From contig CM067069.1 in assembly GCA_033980235.1 (NCBI GenBank), forward strand, positions 14,829,828 through 14,893,827: 64,000 bases of DNA, given 5' to 3'. This DNA comes from Diadema setosum. Taxonomy: Eukaryota; Echinodermata; Echinoidea; Diadematoida; Diadematidae. The translations under genes were made by a program, and so were the position numbers. Positions 25,061 to 37,400 of this stretch are shown piece by piece. The notes under the pieces were generated by a model. The model was not told the origin of the DNA. It was given only the letters and a program-made list of their open reading frames with translations, and searched no databases. The stretch's first letter is position 1; each line of letters opens with the position of its first letter.

Positions 25061-26253
25061 TAGACTGTACATCATTTTGAGTCTTACATATGGCAACTAT
25101 GATTGGCTTATTCTGTACTCCATTCAATTTCTAATATTTATTCAGCATTCAAATTTGCTTGAAATAAGTATATACAACAAAAATATCTGGTTCTCATAAA
25201 TAACACATTTTTCAAACTTGCCCACCCTATCCCGTTGTGTGGCATAATTTTTGTCATTTATATTCGACAATTCCCTAAACGTGTGACAGTGTTAGGTCTC
25301 TTCAGGCATAGCACACTGATGTGAACATGGAGATGGCATTGATCTTTGCAGGGTTGGTCAACTGTGCATGATTGTGTTTGACGTCTCAGACTGGGAAATG
25401 GCTAAAGGAAAACAACAGACAGACACACAGACTGACACACACACACACACACACACACAGTCACACACACAAATAATCGCTCTTTTTAACAAGGTTCCAA
25501 TGTATTTGTCAGTAGGGACAAACCACTCGTCTTTAGAACCATCACTCCCATGCAGTATATTAATGGGGGGGGGGGGGGGGACATAAATGTTGCTTTTTTA
25601 TCAAATAATTATGTACTCACAATCACAAGTTGAGGGCTCACCGCTCAATGTATCTAGCTGCAATGAAATGTCTGTTTCAGGATCAATCTAAGATGTATGC
25701 AACAGAAGATGCATCAGACATTATAGCATACCAAATGTTCCACAGACGAATACATATCACTTGTAATTCTCACTATCACGTGTAACTGTAAAAACTCAAA
25801 CAGTGGTGCCGCTATTTAATTTCTGTAACAATGAGCGAGCTCTATTTGATCATAAACCAAGAACACACATCACTATCTCTATCTCAAACTACAAGTTTTG
25901 AAGATTTTATTAGCAACTGTTGTGTTGGGAAAAGACATATCAACTGTAAATTTTCAAAATGCATTTCTGTTGTGAAGTGACCATGATCTTCATGATAAAA
26001 AAGGGGTAAAAAAGATCTAGATGTGATTACAACACATACTCTCTGCCCGTGTCTGCTGCACAGTAACCATGCATCAACGGAAGTGGGCAAGTGAACCCAA
26101 GAAGTGTGACCCCACTTGACCTCCGCATGCTGCACATGGGTGCATTAGATTTGCATGTAGCATACTGATCCTTCCACTCGCAACTGAATGTTTACATTTG
26201 TATGCGATAGGGAGAATAATATGGATAGACAGACAGACAAACAGAATGACAGG
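25061..26253. other. Intergenic with microsatellites
   Basis: An AC repeat with AGAC words occurs at 25,418-25,470, and a G run at 25,565-25,580. No gene supported. Confidence 0.3.
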
Positions 26254-27679
26254 TTAAAGGGACTGTGTAGTACTGGTTGAGGTGGGGATTCATGTTTTCA
26301 ACATTCCTAAGTGAGATAATGAGAAACCTCTTATGAAATATGAAAGAGCATGTAATTTTCAGAAGGATTCAACATTTATTTGATGAAAATTGATTTTCAA
26401 ATGGCTGAGATATCTAGCAAGAGACCCGCGGGTCTAGCGCTCACCTAAATATCGCAAGTTCACTTTTCACGCAGTCACTAATCTAAATTATTCACAGCTC
26501 TACTAAAATTTGACCAGGCTTCTCAAGTAGAAGATGAAAATGTACAATAAGGGCCGAAATTTTTAAAGATTCCTTAATTTGGGGGGATTGGGGGCCCCCT
26601 GGGGCCCTCTGGGTGGGGCATGGTGCCCATTTTCATAAATTGAGATCCTGACCCCCTAGGGATGCTACCTGCCAAGTTTGACGAAAATCCATCATTAGGT
26701 TTTCAGAAAGAAGATAAAAATGTACAATTCAGGCCCCCATTTGGACCTTCCCAACCCCCCCCCCCCTGCCCCCAAGAGGGGCACCCCTGGATTTGCTATG
26801 AACAAACTTGAAACTACAGTCATTAATGTACTCACTCATAGTATTATCTTAGCTCTATAACTTCTGATTCTAGAGAAGATTTTTAAAGATTCCTTCATTT
26901 TGGGGGGTTTGGGCCCCCCCTGGGGCCCCTGGGTGGGGCATGGTGCCCATTTTAACAAATTGAGATCCTAACCCCCTAGGGATGCTACCTGCCAAGTTTG
27001 GTGAAAATTGGTCATGGGGTTCTCAAGAAGAAGATGAAAATGTATAATTTAGGCCCCATTAGGACCCCTCCCCACCCCCTCCCCTGGGTCCCAAGGGGGG
27101 GGGGGGGCACCCCTGATTCTGCCATGAACAAACTTGAAACTACAGTCATCAATGTACTAACTCATAGTATTAACTTAGCTCTATCACTTCTGGTTCTAGA
27201 GAAGAAGATTTTTACAGATTCCTTAATTTTGGGGGGTTTGGGCCCCCCTGGGGGCCCCCTGGGTGGGGCATGGTGCCCATTTTAACAAATTGAGTTCCTA
27301 ACCCCCTAGGGATGCTACCTGCCAAGTTTGATGAAAATCGGTCTTGGGGTTTTCAAGAAGAGGATAAAAATGTAAAAAGTTTACGCACGACGGACGCCGG
27401 ACGAAGGGCGATCGCAATAGCTCACTTGAGCCTTTGGCTCAGGTGAGCTAAAAATGTGATAATAATAAAAGGCGACAGGCCACGTCTTTTATTAGGATCT
27501 CTTTGTTTCACCTTGTTTTTGGATATCTCAGCCATTTCAAAACCGATTTTTATCAAATAAACTTTTGATACCCCTTAGAATTGCATGCTCTTTGACATCT
27601 CATAGAGTGGTTTCTGAATATCTCGCAAAACGTTAAAAGCTAAATCCTCACTTCAACCGGAACTGTACACACCCTTTAA
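26254..27679. mobile_element. TTAA-flanked MITE split by a Helentron-like insertion
   Basis: The left end, TTAAAGGGACTGTGTAGTAC, corresponds to the inverse of the right end (ACTGTACACACCCTTTAA), with TTAA at both borders. The arms continue inward in near-inverse order (AAAATTGATTTTCAAATGGC versus GCCATTTCAAAACCGATTTT). The uninterrupted relative at 31,515-31,910 lacks the central kilobase, so 26,417-27,449 is an insertion. Confidence 0.6.
26417..27449. mobile_element. Helentron-like family A, copy 1
   Basis: It begins with the palindrome GACCCGCGGGTC and GCGCTCACC. It ends with the hairpin GCTCACTTGAG...CTCAGGTGAGC followed by CTAA. Three internal units of about 300 bp share GGGGATTGGGGGCCCCCTGG-like, CCCTAGGGATGCTACCTGCC and GAACAAACTTGAAACTACAG words. 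A GACGGACGCCGGACGAAGG stretch precedes the right hairpin. A near-identical copy is at 37,121. Confidence 0.6.
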
Positions 27680-27778
27680 CAGACAGATACAGCCAGACAG
27701 GCAAGCAGACTGAAATTACAGGGAGACACTTGATATCACAATGCATACTCCCCAGATTCATTTCCACATACACATGTA

Positions 27779-28405
27779 CAAGTTGTGTCAGAAAAGTTTC
27801 AGGACTTGTGTCATAGAAGATTTATTTTAAAGCCAAACTCTAAACTAAGAGGCTTCACCTTCAAAGTAATTCATCTGGAGTATTTATCTGTGATCTTAGC
27901 TCAGCAGTCATGAAATTTTTTTCTACATATTTTTATATACACATCCTCTGTTTCAGGTCGTTCAGCAATGAGCACAGAGCAACGAACATACCTGAAGTTT
28001 CTAGTATGGTTGGGGGAAACTCTTTCAGAAGCGCTAAGATTGCTGCAGCCAGTGTGTGGAGATGAGACGATGTCATGCACACATTTTTTGAGCGGTGCAA
28101 GAGGTTTAAAGAAGGACAAGAGGACGTGGAAGATTGCTGCAGCAATCTCAGCTCTTCTGATAGAGATTTTCCCCAACCTTACCAGAAACTTCAAGTTTGT
28201 TGCTCTATGCTCATTGCTGAACGACCTGAAACAGAGGATGCGTATATAAAGTTATGTAGACAAAAATCTGATAGCTGCAGACAGTTAAGATTACAGTTAC
28301 ATACTTCAGATAACTTACTTTGAAGGTGAAACCTCTTAGTTTAAAAATTAGGGTTGAAATTAATTTTCTGTGACGACAGTCCTGGAACTTTTCTGACACA
28401 TCTTG
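27779..28405. mobile_element. Palindromic mariner-derived element
   Basis: The two ends are long inverted repeats beginning CAAG(T/A)TGTGTCAGAAAAGTT, with TA target duplications at 27,777 and 28,406. From 27,968 (plus) a frame opens with MSTEQRTYLKFLVWLGETLS and continues as the helix-turn-helix start of a mariner-type transposase. After a frameshift near 28,075 it continues as RFKEGQEDVED. At about 28,136 it meets an inverted second copy of the same 5' part, whose start lies on the minus strand near 28,220. Both arms thus carry only transposase 5' sequence, with no catalytic domain. Confidence 0.75.
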
Positions 28406-28409
28406 TACT

Positions 28410-31390
28410 TGTGAAATTGAAACACATACACCCACACACCCATGAATAGCCAGTGACTACAACAAACTAGATTTTCATACACTTTGGTTTTTTTTTTTTT
28501 TTTGTTGGATGGAATTCTAAGTGAAATTTAATTTGAAACAAGAATGTGAGTGTTGGGGAAAAATGGAACCAGTTAACTTTTTGTTTTCCCTTAAAAATAA
28601 GTGCAAATACTACAAGGACCAAATATTAACCAACATACACAAACTGTTTTAGCAGAATTCTGTACATGACCTGTGTTCTTGCACCACAAAAGCTTCTCTC
28701 ATTTTCCACTTAGTAACCTTTACTTTATGTGACAGCTGCTTCTCTGAACAAAGTGAACACAGATAGGGATCGAAATTTGTACACAGGAACTTGTAGAGTT
28801 CTTCCAAGAGCAAACGCCAGAAATTCACAGACAAATCATCATGTCCCATTTTCAATGGTGGCGCACGGACACAGCACAGCGACAAAAGTGCAATCATGTT
28901 AATTGTGATATTTACAATAAACGTTAGTATGTACTAAGAACTCAAGATGCGATGCAAATATGCATTTTTTTTCTTCCTTATCAAAATTTTTTGTTGCTGA
29001 ACCTAGCAAATTATTTCACAATATTCATCAAATCCAATTCACTATTTTGAGCTTCCTTTTATCATAAGGCTTGATCCTGCCAACAGACATGAAATTTCAA
29101 GAATGATAAAGACAATTTGAATGTGGATAAAAGGTGTCATTAACATATGCGTATGATGTGAAGCCTAGTCTCAGGTTAATGTGGATGCAATCAAAAAGAG
29201 GTGTAGGGATTTTGTTGTCACTGAGCCAGCGAGTACAGAAAGCGTACCCTGGAGAAAACATCCTAGCTTTGGTCAGTAAATAACCAATTTCGCAAGTCTT
29301 CCAAATTGCATCACTAGTAACGATCAGAATCCAACCATTTTCATAGATGTGTCTGTACAGGTCAGTCAACTCTCAAAAGGAAAAAAAAGGGTCGGTAATG
29401 TACAATTGTTACACTGAATACTAACAGAAGCATAAAAAAGAATCACACAGCGATGCCCACGATTAGACTGTAACAGTTAAAACGTAGTAAGACTAAATCT
29501 TTTGCTTTTTTAAGTGGTCCACTTAATGTATTCATAGAAATGGCTATTCACCGCATCATTCCGTACCCATTACATCGAATTTGATTTACAGGATTCCATC
29601 AACAATCAGGATCTTATGGGAAATACACAGGTAGCAATATATAATAATAAAAATGAGCAACACAAATGAAAGTACAAAACTATATCATTCTTAGAGACTA
29701 TCTGAAAGCTGGCATGACTAAAGTACACTAAAGCGTACTTGGAGAAACATCCATTATGAGAAATGCAAGATTTGTACATATTTGTTGTCTCTTTGTACAA
29801 AAAGCTGAAAATTATACCAAGCTACTTGAAGAAAAATGCATCTGATTCCATTGATGACATGAATATGCCTTCTCTATCAACCTCAAAGGTCACAATGCTA
29901 AAATATGACCGTTTCCAAAATCAGCACATACCATTCGAGGATTATCCCCATTTTGAAAATCAAGCGCCACTTTGAATGAAACCAAGTGCTCAATTGTGGT
30001 CGGCAAACAAAGTATGAACACTGAAACTGATGAATGTTGTAGTTTTTTTTTTTTTGTGTGTTTTTTTTGCGCGTTTTCTCAATTAAGGTCAATGCTCTCT
30101 TGCTACAATGCACACAGTTTATCATCCTACGGCTACATACATACACAGAATTGGTTTGAATATCTTGCCTCAATTCTGTAAAAATGTGATGGCACTTCCA
30201 AATTTCATTCATGTACATCTGTTTAACTAGATTGGGTAATGCAATATCACTGGAGGCCACAACTTGTCTTGTTTCAAATTGTCTAGCATCCTTCCAATCT
30301 CTCTTTTTTTTTTAGGCGGTTTACCCTTTTTTCTACCAAAAGAACCAAAAAAAAAATAAATAAATAAGAAGGAATAAATGTAATGCACAAATAAAATTTA
30401 ATAAATCGCTGTCGAGATTAACAATATTTAGTCTACACAGACAATTACAACTTACCTACAAAAGTGATCTATACAATCCAACATGCAGTACTTCATCAAC
30501 TTAAATATCACAAATTTGTATAGAGCAACAACACAGCTGCTGGCTCTAGTGTACACCATGCTGTCTGGTCATTCTTCTCGTTTATGATACAAAAAGAGAC
30601 AAATTTGATGCGAGAGCAGCCCTGCACATGGGGCAAAAAATGCACATCAAGTACAATTTTCTTCATTTAAAAAAAAAAAAGGAAAAAAGAGGGAGTTCAC
30701 AAATGCACAAAATATTCAACAACACTTTCATGTTCTCATATCCTTAATTCAAATTCACAATGAATTATATGAAACAAGAAAAACAAATCGTTTCCTCAGC
30801 TTGCACTGAAGGTTGAAGAACTGCTGGATATCTTTGGAAAAAATTTACATCAAAAGGGTTGAGGTCAATCATCGATAGTCGTATGAAATATTCAGCGATT
30901 CCTGTAAATTGCATCCCATTCCAGGCAAGTCTACAGCTTTTTAGCTCGCATGGGCAATTCAACTTTCAAACTCTGATGACGAACGACTGTTGTGATCTGG
31001 TGAACTGACAGTTATAACCATCCAATAGAACAAGCTGATGCGACTCCTTGCACGTGCAAAGTAACTGTGTATTGGGGAATGGCTACAAAAGGAAAACTTC
31101 TACGGGGGCTGACCAGGACTTGTTAACGAGGTAATTTTTGTGTCTTAGTTTCCTGGCTTACAATCCCACAAGGACTAGAATGACCACATAAAACTCACAG
31201 AAGGTCCAGACCTTTAGAATTGTTTTTTTTTTTTTTGCTATTGTAATCTTTACAATTATATAAAAATGAAATGAAGACCCCAGAGAAGGAAAAAAAAAAA
31301 CCAATGGAAACATTCAGAAAAATTTTATACAATACAGCTTCTGTTGATACATCAACCATACGATGACAAATAGCTACAAACGCAGGCTGC
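28410..31390 (-). other. Putative SET 3'UTR and downstream DNA
   Basis: After the SET stop codon the sequence runs to about 28.4 kb without a clear transposon boundary or a second gene, which fits a long 3'UTR. The only AATAAA-like minus-strand candidate I noted is ATTAAA at 30,397-30,402. The true transcript end is not determined. Confidence 0.3.
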
Positions 31391-31483
31391 TTAGGCCCCT
31401 TCCTCCTCTCCTCCATCATCATCCTCCCCTTCCACCTCCTCCACCCCTTCTCCTTCGATGTCCTCCTCATCATCGTCATCGTC
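31391..31483 (-). CDS. SET: SET coding exon 7
   Basis: Acceptor TTTGTTTGTAG precedes GACGATGACG. It encodes 30 residues, almost all Asp, Glu and Gly, and ends in TAA at 31,391-31,393. Phase 0 entry from exon 6. Confidence 0.85.
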   Translation of the reverse strand, partial: DDDDDEEDIEGEGVEEVEGEDDDGGEEEGA

Positions 31484-34400
31484 CTACAAACAAAATAAAG
31501 TGCATCGCATATCAAAGGGATCGTATAAGTTTTGGTTGAGACCTAATTTCAGGTTTCTAACTTTTTTTGGTGAGATAAAAAGAATTTAGATACCTCTTAT
31601 GAAATATGAAAGAGCATGTAACTCCAAGAGGAATTCAACATTTATTTGATGAAAATTGGTTTTGAAATGGCTAAGTTATTCAAAACAGAGCGATCCTAAT
31701 GGAGTGTGGGACCCACCTTTTATTACGATTGCTTTGTTTTACTCTTTTTTTTTTGGGGGGGGGGATGTTTCAGTCATTCCAAACCCAATTTTCATCAAAA
31801 TGAACTTTGAATTCCTCTTAAAATGATATGCTCTGTACTATTTCATAAGTGTTTTCTTGGTATCTCCCAAAAAGTTAAAAGCCAAATTCTCATCTCCATC
31901 AATACTGTGCAATACATTTCGTTGTCACTGGACCTGTGGTTCAATTGTCAGACTGCCACAAACATAATGTCTGTCAAACACATGCATGTGATGCATTATC
32001 TTGCATAATACCATGGCAAAGCAATGCTTATCACCATTGCCAATAACTATTCATGCTTTAATTCGCATATATAAATTCATGTATTGTACTGAACATGCCA
32101 CATTTTCACAAGTATATTTTGCAAATTGTGAACCACGCATATGAAATGAGAGGGGGGAAAAAATTACATGTATTCCTTTTCAGCAAAGAAGTTGCCCACA
32201 GCACAGTTCAGTTATGGGAGGCAGCATTTTAACAAGCCCATACATTCTCAAAAAGAAGAAACAGCTCAAAATACAATGAGATAACATTGGTATTGAGATT
32301 TAATTACACAGTTCACATCTATTGAACATCTATCAAATATCTAAAGAATCGGGAATAAGTACTAGTCTCAAACCCTATTTACAGCTTAAAGGGTTTTGTA
32401 AGCTCTGTTTCACCAACGACATGTATGTACTACAGTGAACTCCTGTTATAACAAACAAGGTTATAACGAAATTCCGGTTACCATGAAGTAAAGCTTCAGA
32501 CTGCAACATTATCTGCTCTGTGTTAATTGTTTATTTGCTCAGTTACAACGAAATTTTGATATAATGAAAGAGGACTGCCAGTCCCAAGGACTTCGTTATA
32601 ACGGGATTCCACTGTATGTTTACATTTATCATATCAAATCAATGTTTTGTAAGTGTGACTGATGTGTGAATACCCTTTGTAACCGACGATGAAACGGTGC
32701 AATACAAATATTAATACTGAGTTATTCACAGTAACATATTAAGAGTTTAACCCGTTGAGGACGAGTCCCGAGTATACTCGGGCAGGTGTCTATGGGAAAT
32801 GCGTGTTGTAGCAAAATCAAGCTGTCCTCAACGGGTTAAATGCAAAATCCTGTATATCCACTTTTATCATTTTAATTTTTCCACAATTAGCCAAAAAAAA
32901 AAAAAAAAAAAAAAAAATCATCCACAGACATTCACCTCCTCATCATCATCTTCTCCCTCAATATCCTCCTCGTCGAGTCCGCTTCCGTCCAAGTCCTCCT
33001 CCCCCTCTAGGTCGTCTTCATCGAGGTCCTCATCGTCCTCCCCGTCGTCGTACTCGTCAAGGGCCTCCAGGTCACCGCTGCCCATGATGTCACTCGTGCC
33101 TTCATCTTCTGCAGGCGGGACCTACGCCAATAAATTTCACAACTGATTCAGTAACTGTGGATTAATGAAACTCCTGTAATCTTCTTTGCACTAAAATTTT
33201 CTATGTGTGATGACCTGAAGTCTTAATGTTAAGAGCACTTTATGTGTCACTTATTAGGTTTCTTTTTTGTTGTTTTTGTTTTCTCCGTCTGATTACATAT
33301 ACACTGATATGACACCCCATAACGTTTTTTGAAAAACATCTGCTGAACACTCCTGTTAAAACATACAAAAGGGGAAAGGTTAAATTTGTTTGTTTCAAAA
33401 ATATCAAATATATACGAGCTTCCAGATAAACATGACAATGGCAATGCCATTACACAGAATAAACACAAATTATCTACATTCTTCCATACCAGGAAATATT
33501 GTAAGGGGTTGGGCCAGATATCATCCTTGAGGACCTCTCCGAGTTCATCTGCTCCCGCTTCTGACTGCTCCGTGAACCAGCAGAAGAAGCTCTCGTTGTC
33601 GGCGTGCGCCCTCTTGCGCCCGTCCTTGAGGTTGCCCGACAAATTCCTCTTGGTCAGATCCTAAAAATGGGTGGTGGAGATTGATCAGACTCTTTTGTTT
33701 CTCACCACATATGGTAGATTTACAGAATAGAGTAGAATACATTTAATTATGCAGAACTACAAATGAAAATATGCTATAAATATGGAGCACTGACTAAACG
33801 AATCACACAATTTTAAAAATGTTTTTCGTCTTTCCTATCTAGTCAATCATATGAGTGATAGTTTCTTCAATAATCCTGTTTAGAAACAGTTGTGACACTA
33901 CAGGAAACAGCAAACAAAAAACAAAAACATTGCATTCTTGTAACATCACAAGAACATTAAACATTTAATCACAGTTTCACTACATTAGCAACATGTCATG
34001 AGACTAAAAATTATCAATGTCCCATCATTTTGACTTGTGCAACCAACCGATACATGGAGATGAAAATGGGGAGTACAAGTATGCGAGGTTTCTGTCTTAT
34101 ATTGCTATGTACATAAGCCATGGAAGCACTGCTGCTGATACTGTGAGCAGAACCTCCCTTTAGAAAGCAATCATACACAACACCTGCAACCCTCCAAGTA
34201 CTTGATTAGAAGCCAAGTTACAAGGCTACAGATCAACTAAAAATACATCGACTGTTCACAGGTATCATGTCTGAGTAATGTTTGCCTGTAACTGCCAGGC
34301 TGCGAAGGAAAACATCTGGAAAGGCTCATTGTCAGTATCCCTCAATCTGAAGGATTGTCAATGTAAAAAGACACTTGGAAGTACAAGGACTGACTTTTGT

Positions 34401-37400
34401 CATTGGAGATAGCACTCCTCATTTCTGAAATTTTGTTTCGATCCCTTCCCCCCCCCCCCCCCAAGCCATGTTCATGTAACGGAGGTAAGAAATTAATTTG
34501 TGGTGCAGCAAATTCATGAAAGATTTCTGATTTAAACATGCATTACTAAAGCAGGGGACAAAGTTCAAAATGACACAATAAACAATTGGCATGATCTTCA
34601 CTGTGAAACTGAAAAGTTGATATCTCTGTTTCAAAATGCAATTCGTTGATCCAACCCGATAGATTGACCCATAGACGAAGTCACACTTACCTTGTTGGGT
34701 TTCCACCTGATGGACGTTGCATTTGATTTGGGGTCCCCTGTCTCGTTTAAGTGGAACTCTTTGCTTATTACATCATTCTCGAAGTATGGGTTTGGCCTGA
34801 AGTACTGCAAAAGACAATTAACAAAGAACTACTTAGAAAACACACAGAGTAGGCAGGTAAATGACAAGAACAATGTATCACCATTTTCCCTTTTAAAAAA
34901 CAGAAATTACTATATTCACCAATGACATTTTTGGCTGGACAGATAGAGAGATGACAATGCAGAAGAAGAAGAAGAAGAAGAAGAAGAAAAAAAAAAGGAA
35001 AACGGCAGTGGTGTTTCACCACAATCTGCAGTTAAAAATAAAAATACATAATTCAATGGTACTAATTTGTCATGTACTTATGAACTAAAAGATGCTACCA
35101 CAAACAAATGATTAAGAAATTGCATCAGCAAGTTGGAATTAGTGTATGGTTAAAGAATGACATTTTATCTGAATTATAGTGACCATTTACATTTACACTG
35201 GACCTTTTTACACCATCTATTCATATAAAATGATTTTCATTGCTACCCTCCATACATCATTTACTAATTCACATTCCACAATAAAATTACAGCTGAAAAT
35301 TGTAAGTTTTAGCCAAAGCACACTAACTTTTCACCTTTGACCAGGAGCTATTGTGCCAAAAATTCAATTTGTGCATCTTTACCTCACTCAGCACACCTAG
35401 ACCAGCCCTCAAGAAAATTAATTCAGTGTTTGGATTTGCAGTTTTCTTTAAACTCAACAAGATGTGGAATGGACAACAGATAAGACAATCCCCAAAACAT
35501 CAGCCCCCTGGCACATTTCAGGCCAGATGCATAAAAACTAGAAAAGCACTCAGAGAGCGCGGACCTCCACCGAGCAGCTCATATCCATCCATACACACAT
35601 GGTGAAAATCACCCCTTTTCCCTGTGATAAAGAAATCTTTCTAGTGTCTCATACCTCATTAGCTTCCTGCTGCGCCTCGAGCGCGCGCTCATTGCACGCA
35701 TGCACACCTCAAATACGCGCAGCTTGAACTCCCTCGTTTGTTGGCCCTATTTGCCAATGACAATCCTTCAAAAAAAAATTGGTCCGGATCACTTACCAAA
35801 ATCAAAACACCTATCCCTTGTAATCATCAACTCTTCCTGTATGTATCATCCAAATCCCCTTCACAACTTTCTGAGTTATTTTGCAAAAACACAAACAGAC
35901 AGACAAACCAATGCTGGCAAAAACATATTACCTCCTTAGCGGAGAAAATAAGAATAGTTATAATAATAACCAGAGCATTTGATCTATAAATGGAACTGTG
36001 CGACTATAGTGCTCATCTGAGCATGGCATTTTCACCTTTTTGACACTATTAGACATTAATAATCTCACATGAATTCTTGAAGCAAGAATTATGAAATAAA
36101 ATACATATTATACCGTAGGACAATGTGCTCTGTGGAGTGTCAGCCCTTTTCCTTACATTCTCGAGCCACAAAATAAAATAGCCAAACAGTACTTGCCTGC
36201 GCCTACTACGGTGTACATCTGCATAAAGACACATTAGTACCAAATAGACCCGTCACAGTTTTCACAACAAATATTTGTCATACCAAATAATAGGTCTTTC
36301 TACTGCATACACACACAAATGAAAACCTTTCTTTAAAGATGAAGACAAATCATATGAACAAAGTGTGTGAAGTACTTACAAAGTTAATTCTGTAACCTGA
36401 TTTGATGTCATCAAACTCTTTAACCTCGACTTTGGTGAGGTACTGTAGTGCTTCCTCGTCTTCTTCGTCTAAGAGCATTGATAATTGAGGGTGATGTGTG
36501 AACTGGGATGAACAAGATAAGAGTCAAGGAATACTGCTTCCGGATAAGCATTCTGGACAAACATAATTTATAAGTATGAGGGCAAATGCATCATCAGGAC
36601 TAATCATCTGTGTGGTCAGAAATAAAGCGCAAATAAAAAAAAAAAAGAAGAAGAATATTTTGCACGTCAGTGGAGATCATTTGCAGATCTGGACCCCATT
36701 CATAAATCACTTTACAACAATTTGAAGACGCAAAAGTTTGTTACAAACTACCATAGCTATAACGGCATCAGTAAGTCATGTGAGGGCATTTTAACTGTTG
36801 TTTAAAGTTTTGTGTGTCCCCTTTAAAACCCTGAAAATAAGATTCCTTTCATCAGTTGGCATATTGTAGAGGTAGGTAACTAGTAACTTCCCAAGAATAA
36901 CAAGAGACCTGGGAGGTCGGTCTTGAGTTCACCTTCATTGTATTCTCGCTAACTATTATCTGAGGACATAGCAAACTTGGGGGCATGGGGCAGCTTTGAG
37001 GACCTCCATGGGACCATGGTGTCCATTTGTATTATTCTTTCACATTGGTCAAAACAACTGCCCAGGACACTTTGTTAGAAAATTTGACTATGTAGTTTTA
37101 AAAAAATAAAAATAAAAATGAACAAGAGACCCGCGGGTCTAGCGCTCACCTGAGTATCGCAAGTTCACCTTTCACGCAGTCACTAATCTAAATTATTCAC
37201 AGCTCTACTAAAATTTGACCAGGCATTCTCAAGTAGAAGATGAAAATGTACGATAAAAAAAAAAAGGCCCAATTTTTTTAAGATTCCTTAATTTGGGGGG
37301 ATTGGTGCCCCCTGGGGCCCTCTGGGTGGGGCATGGTGCCCATTTTGATAAATTGAGATCCTGACCCCCTAGGGATGCTACCTGCCAAGTTTGACAAAAA

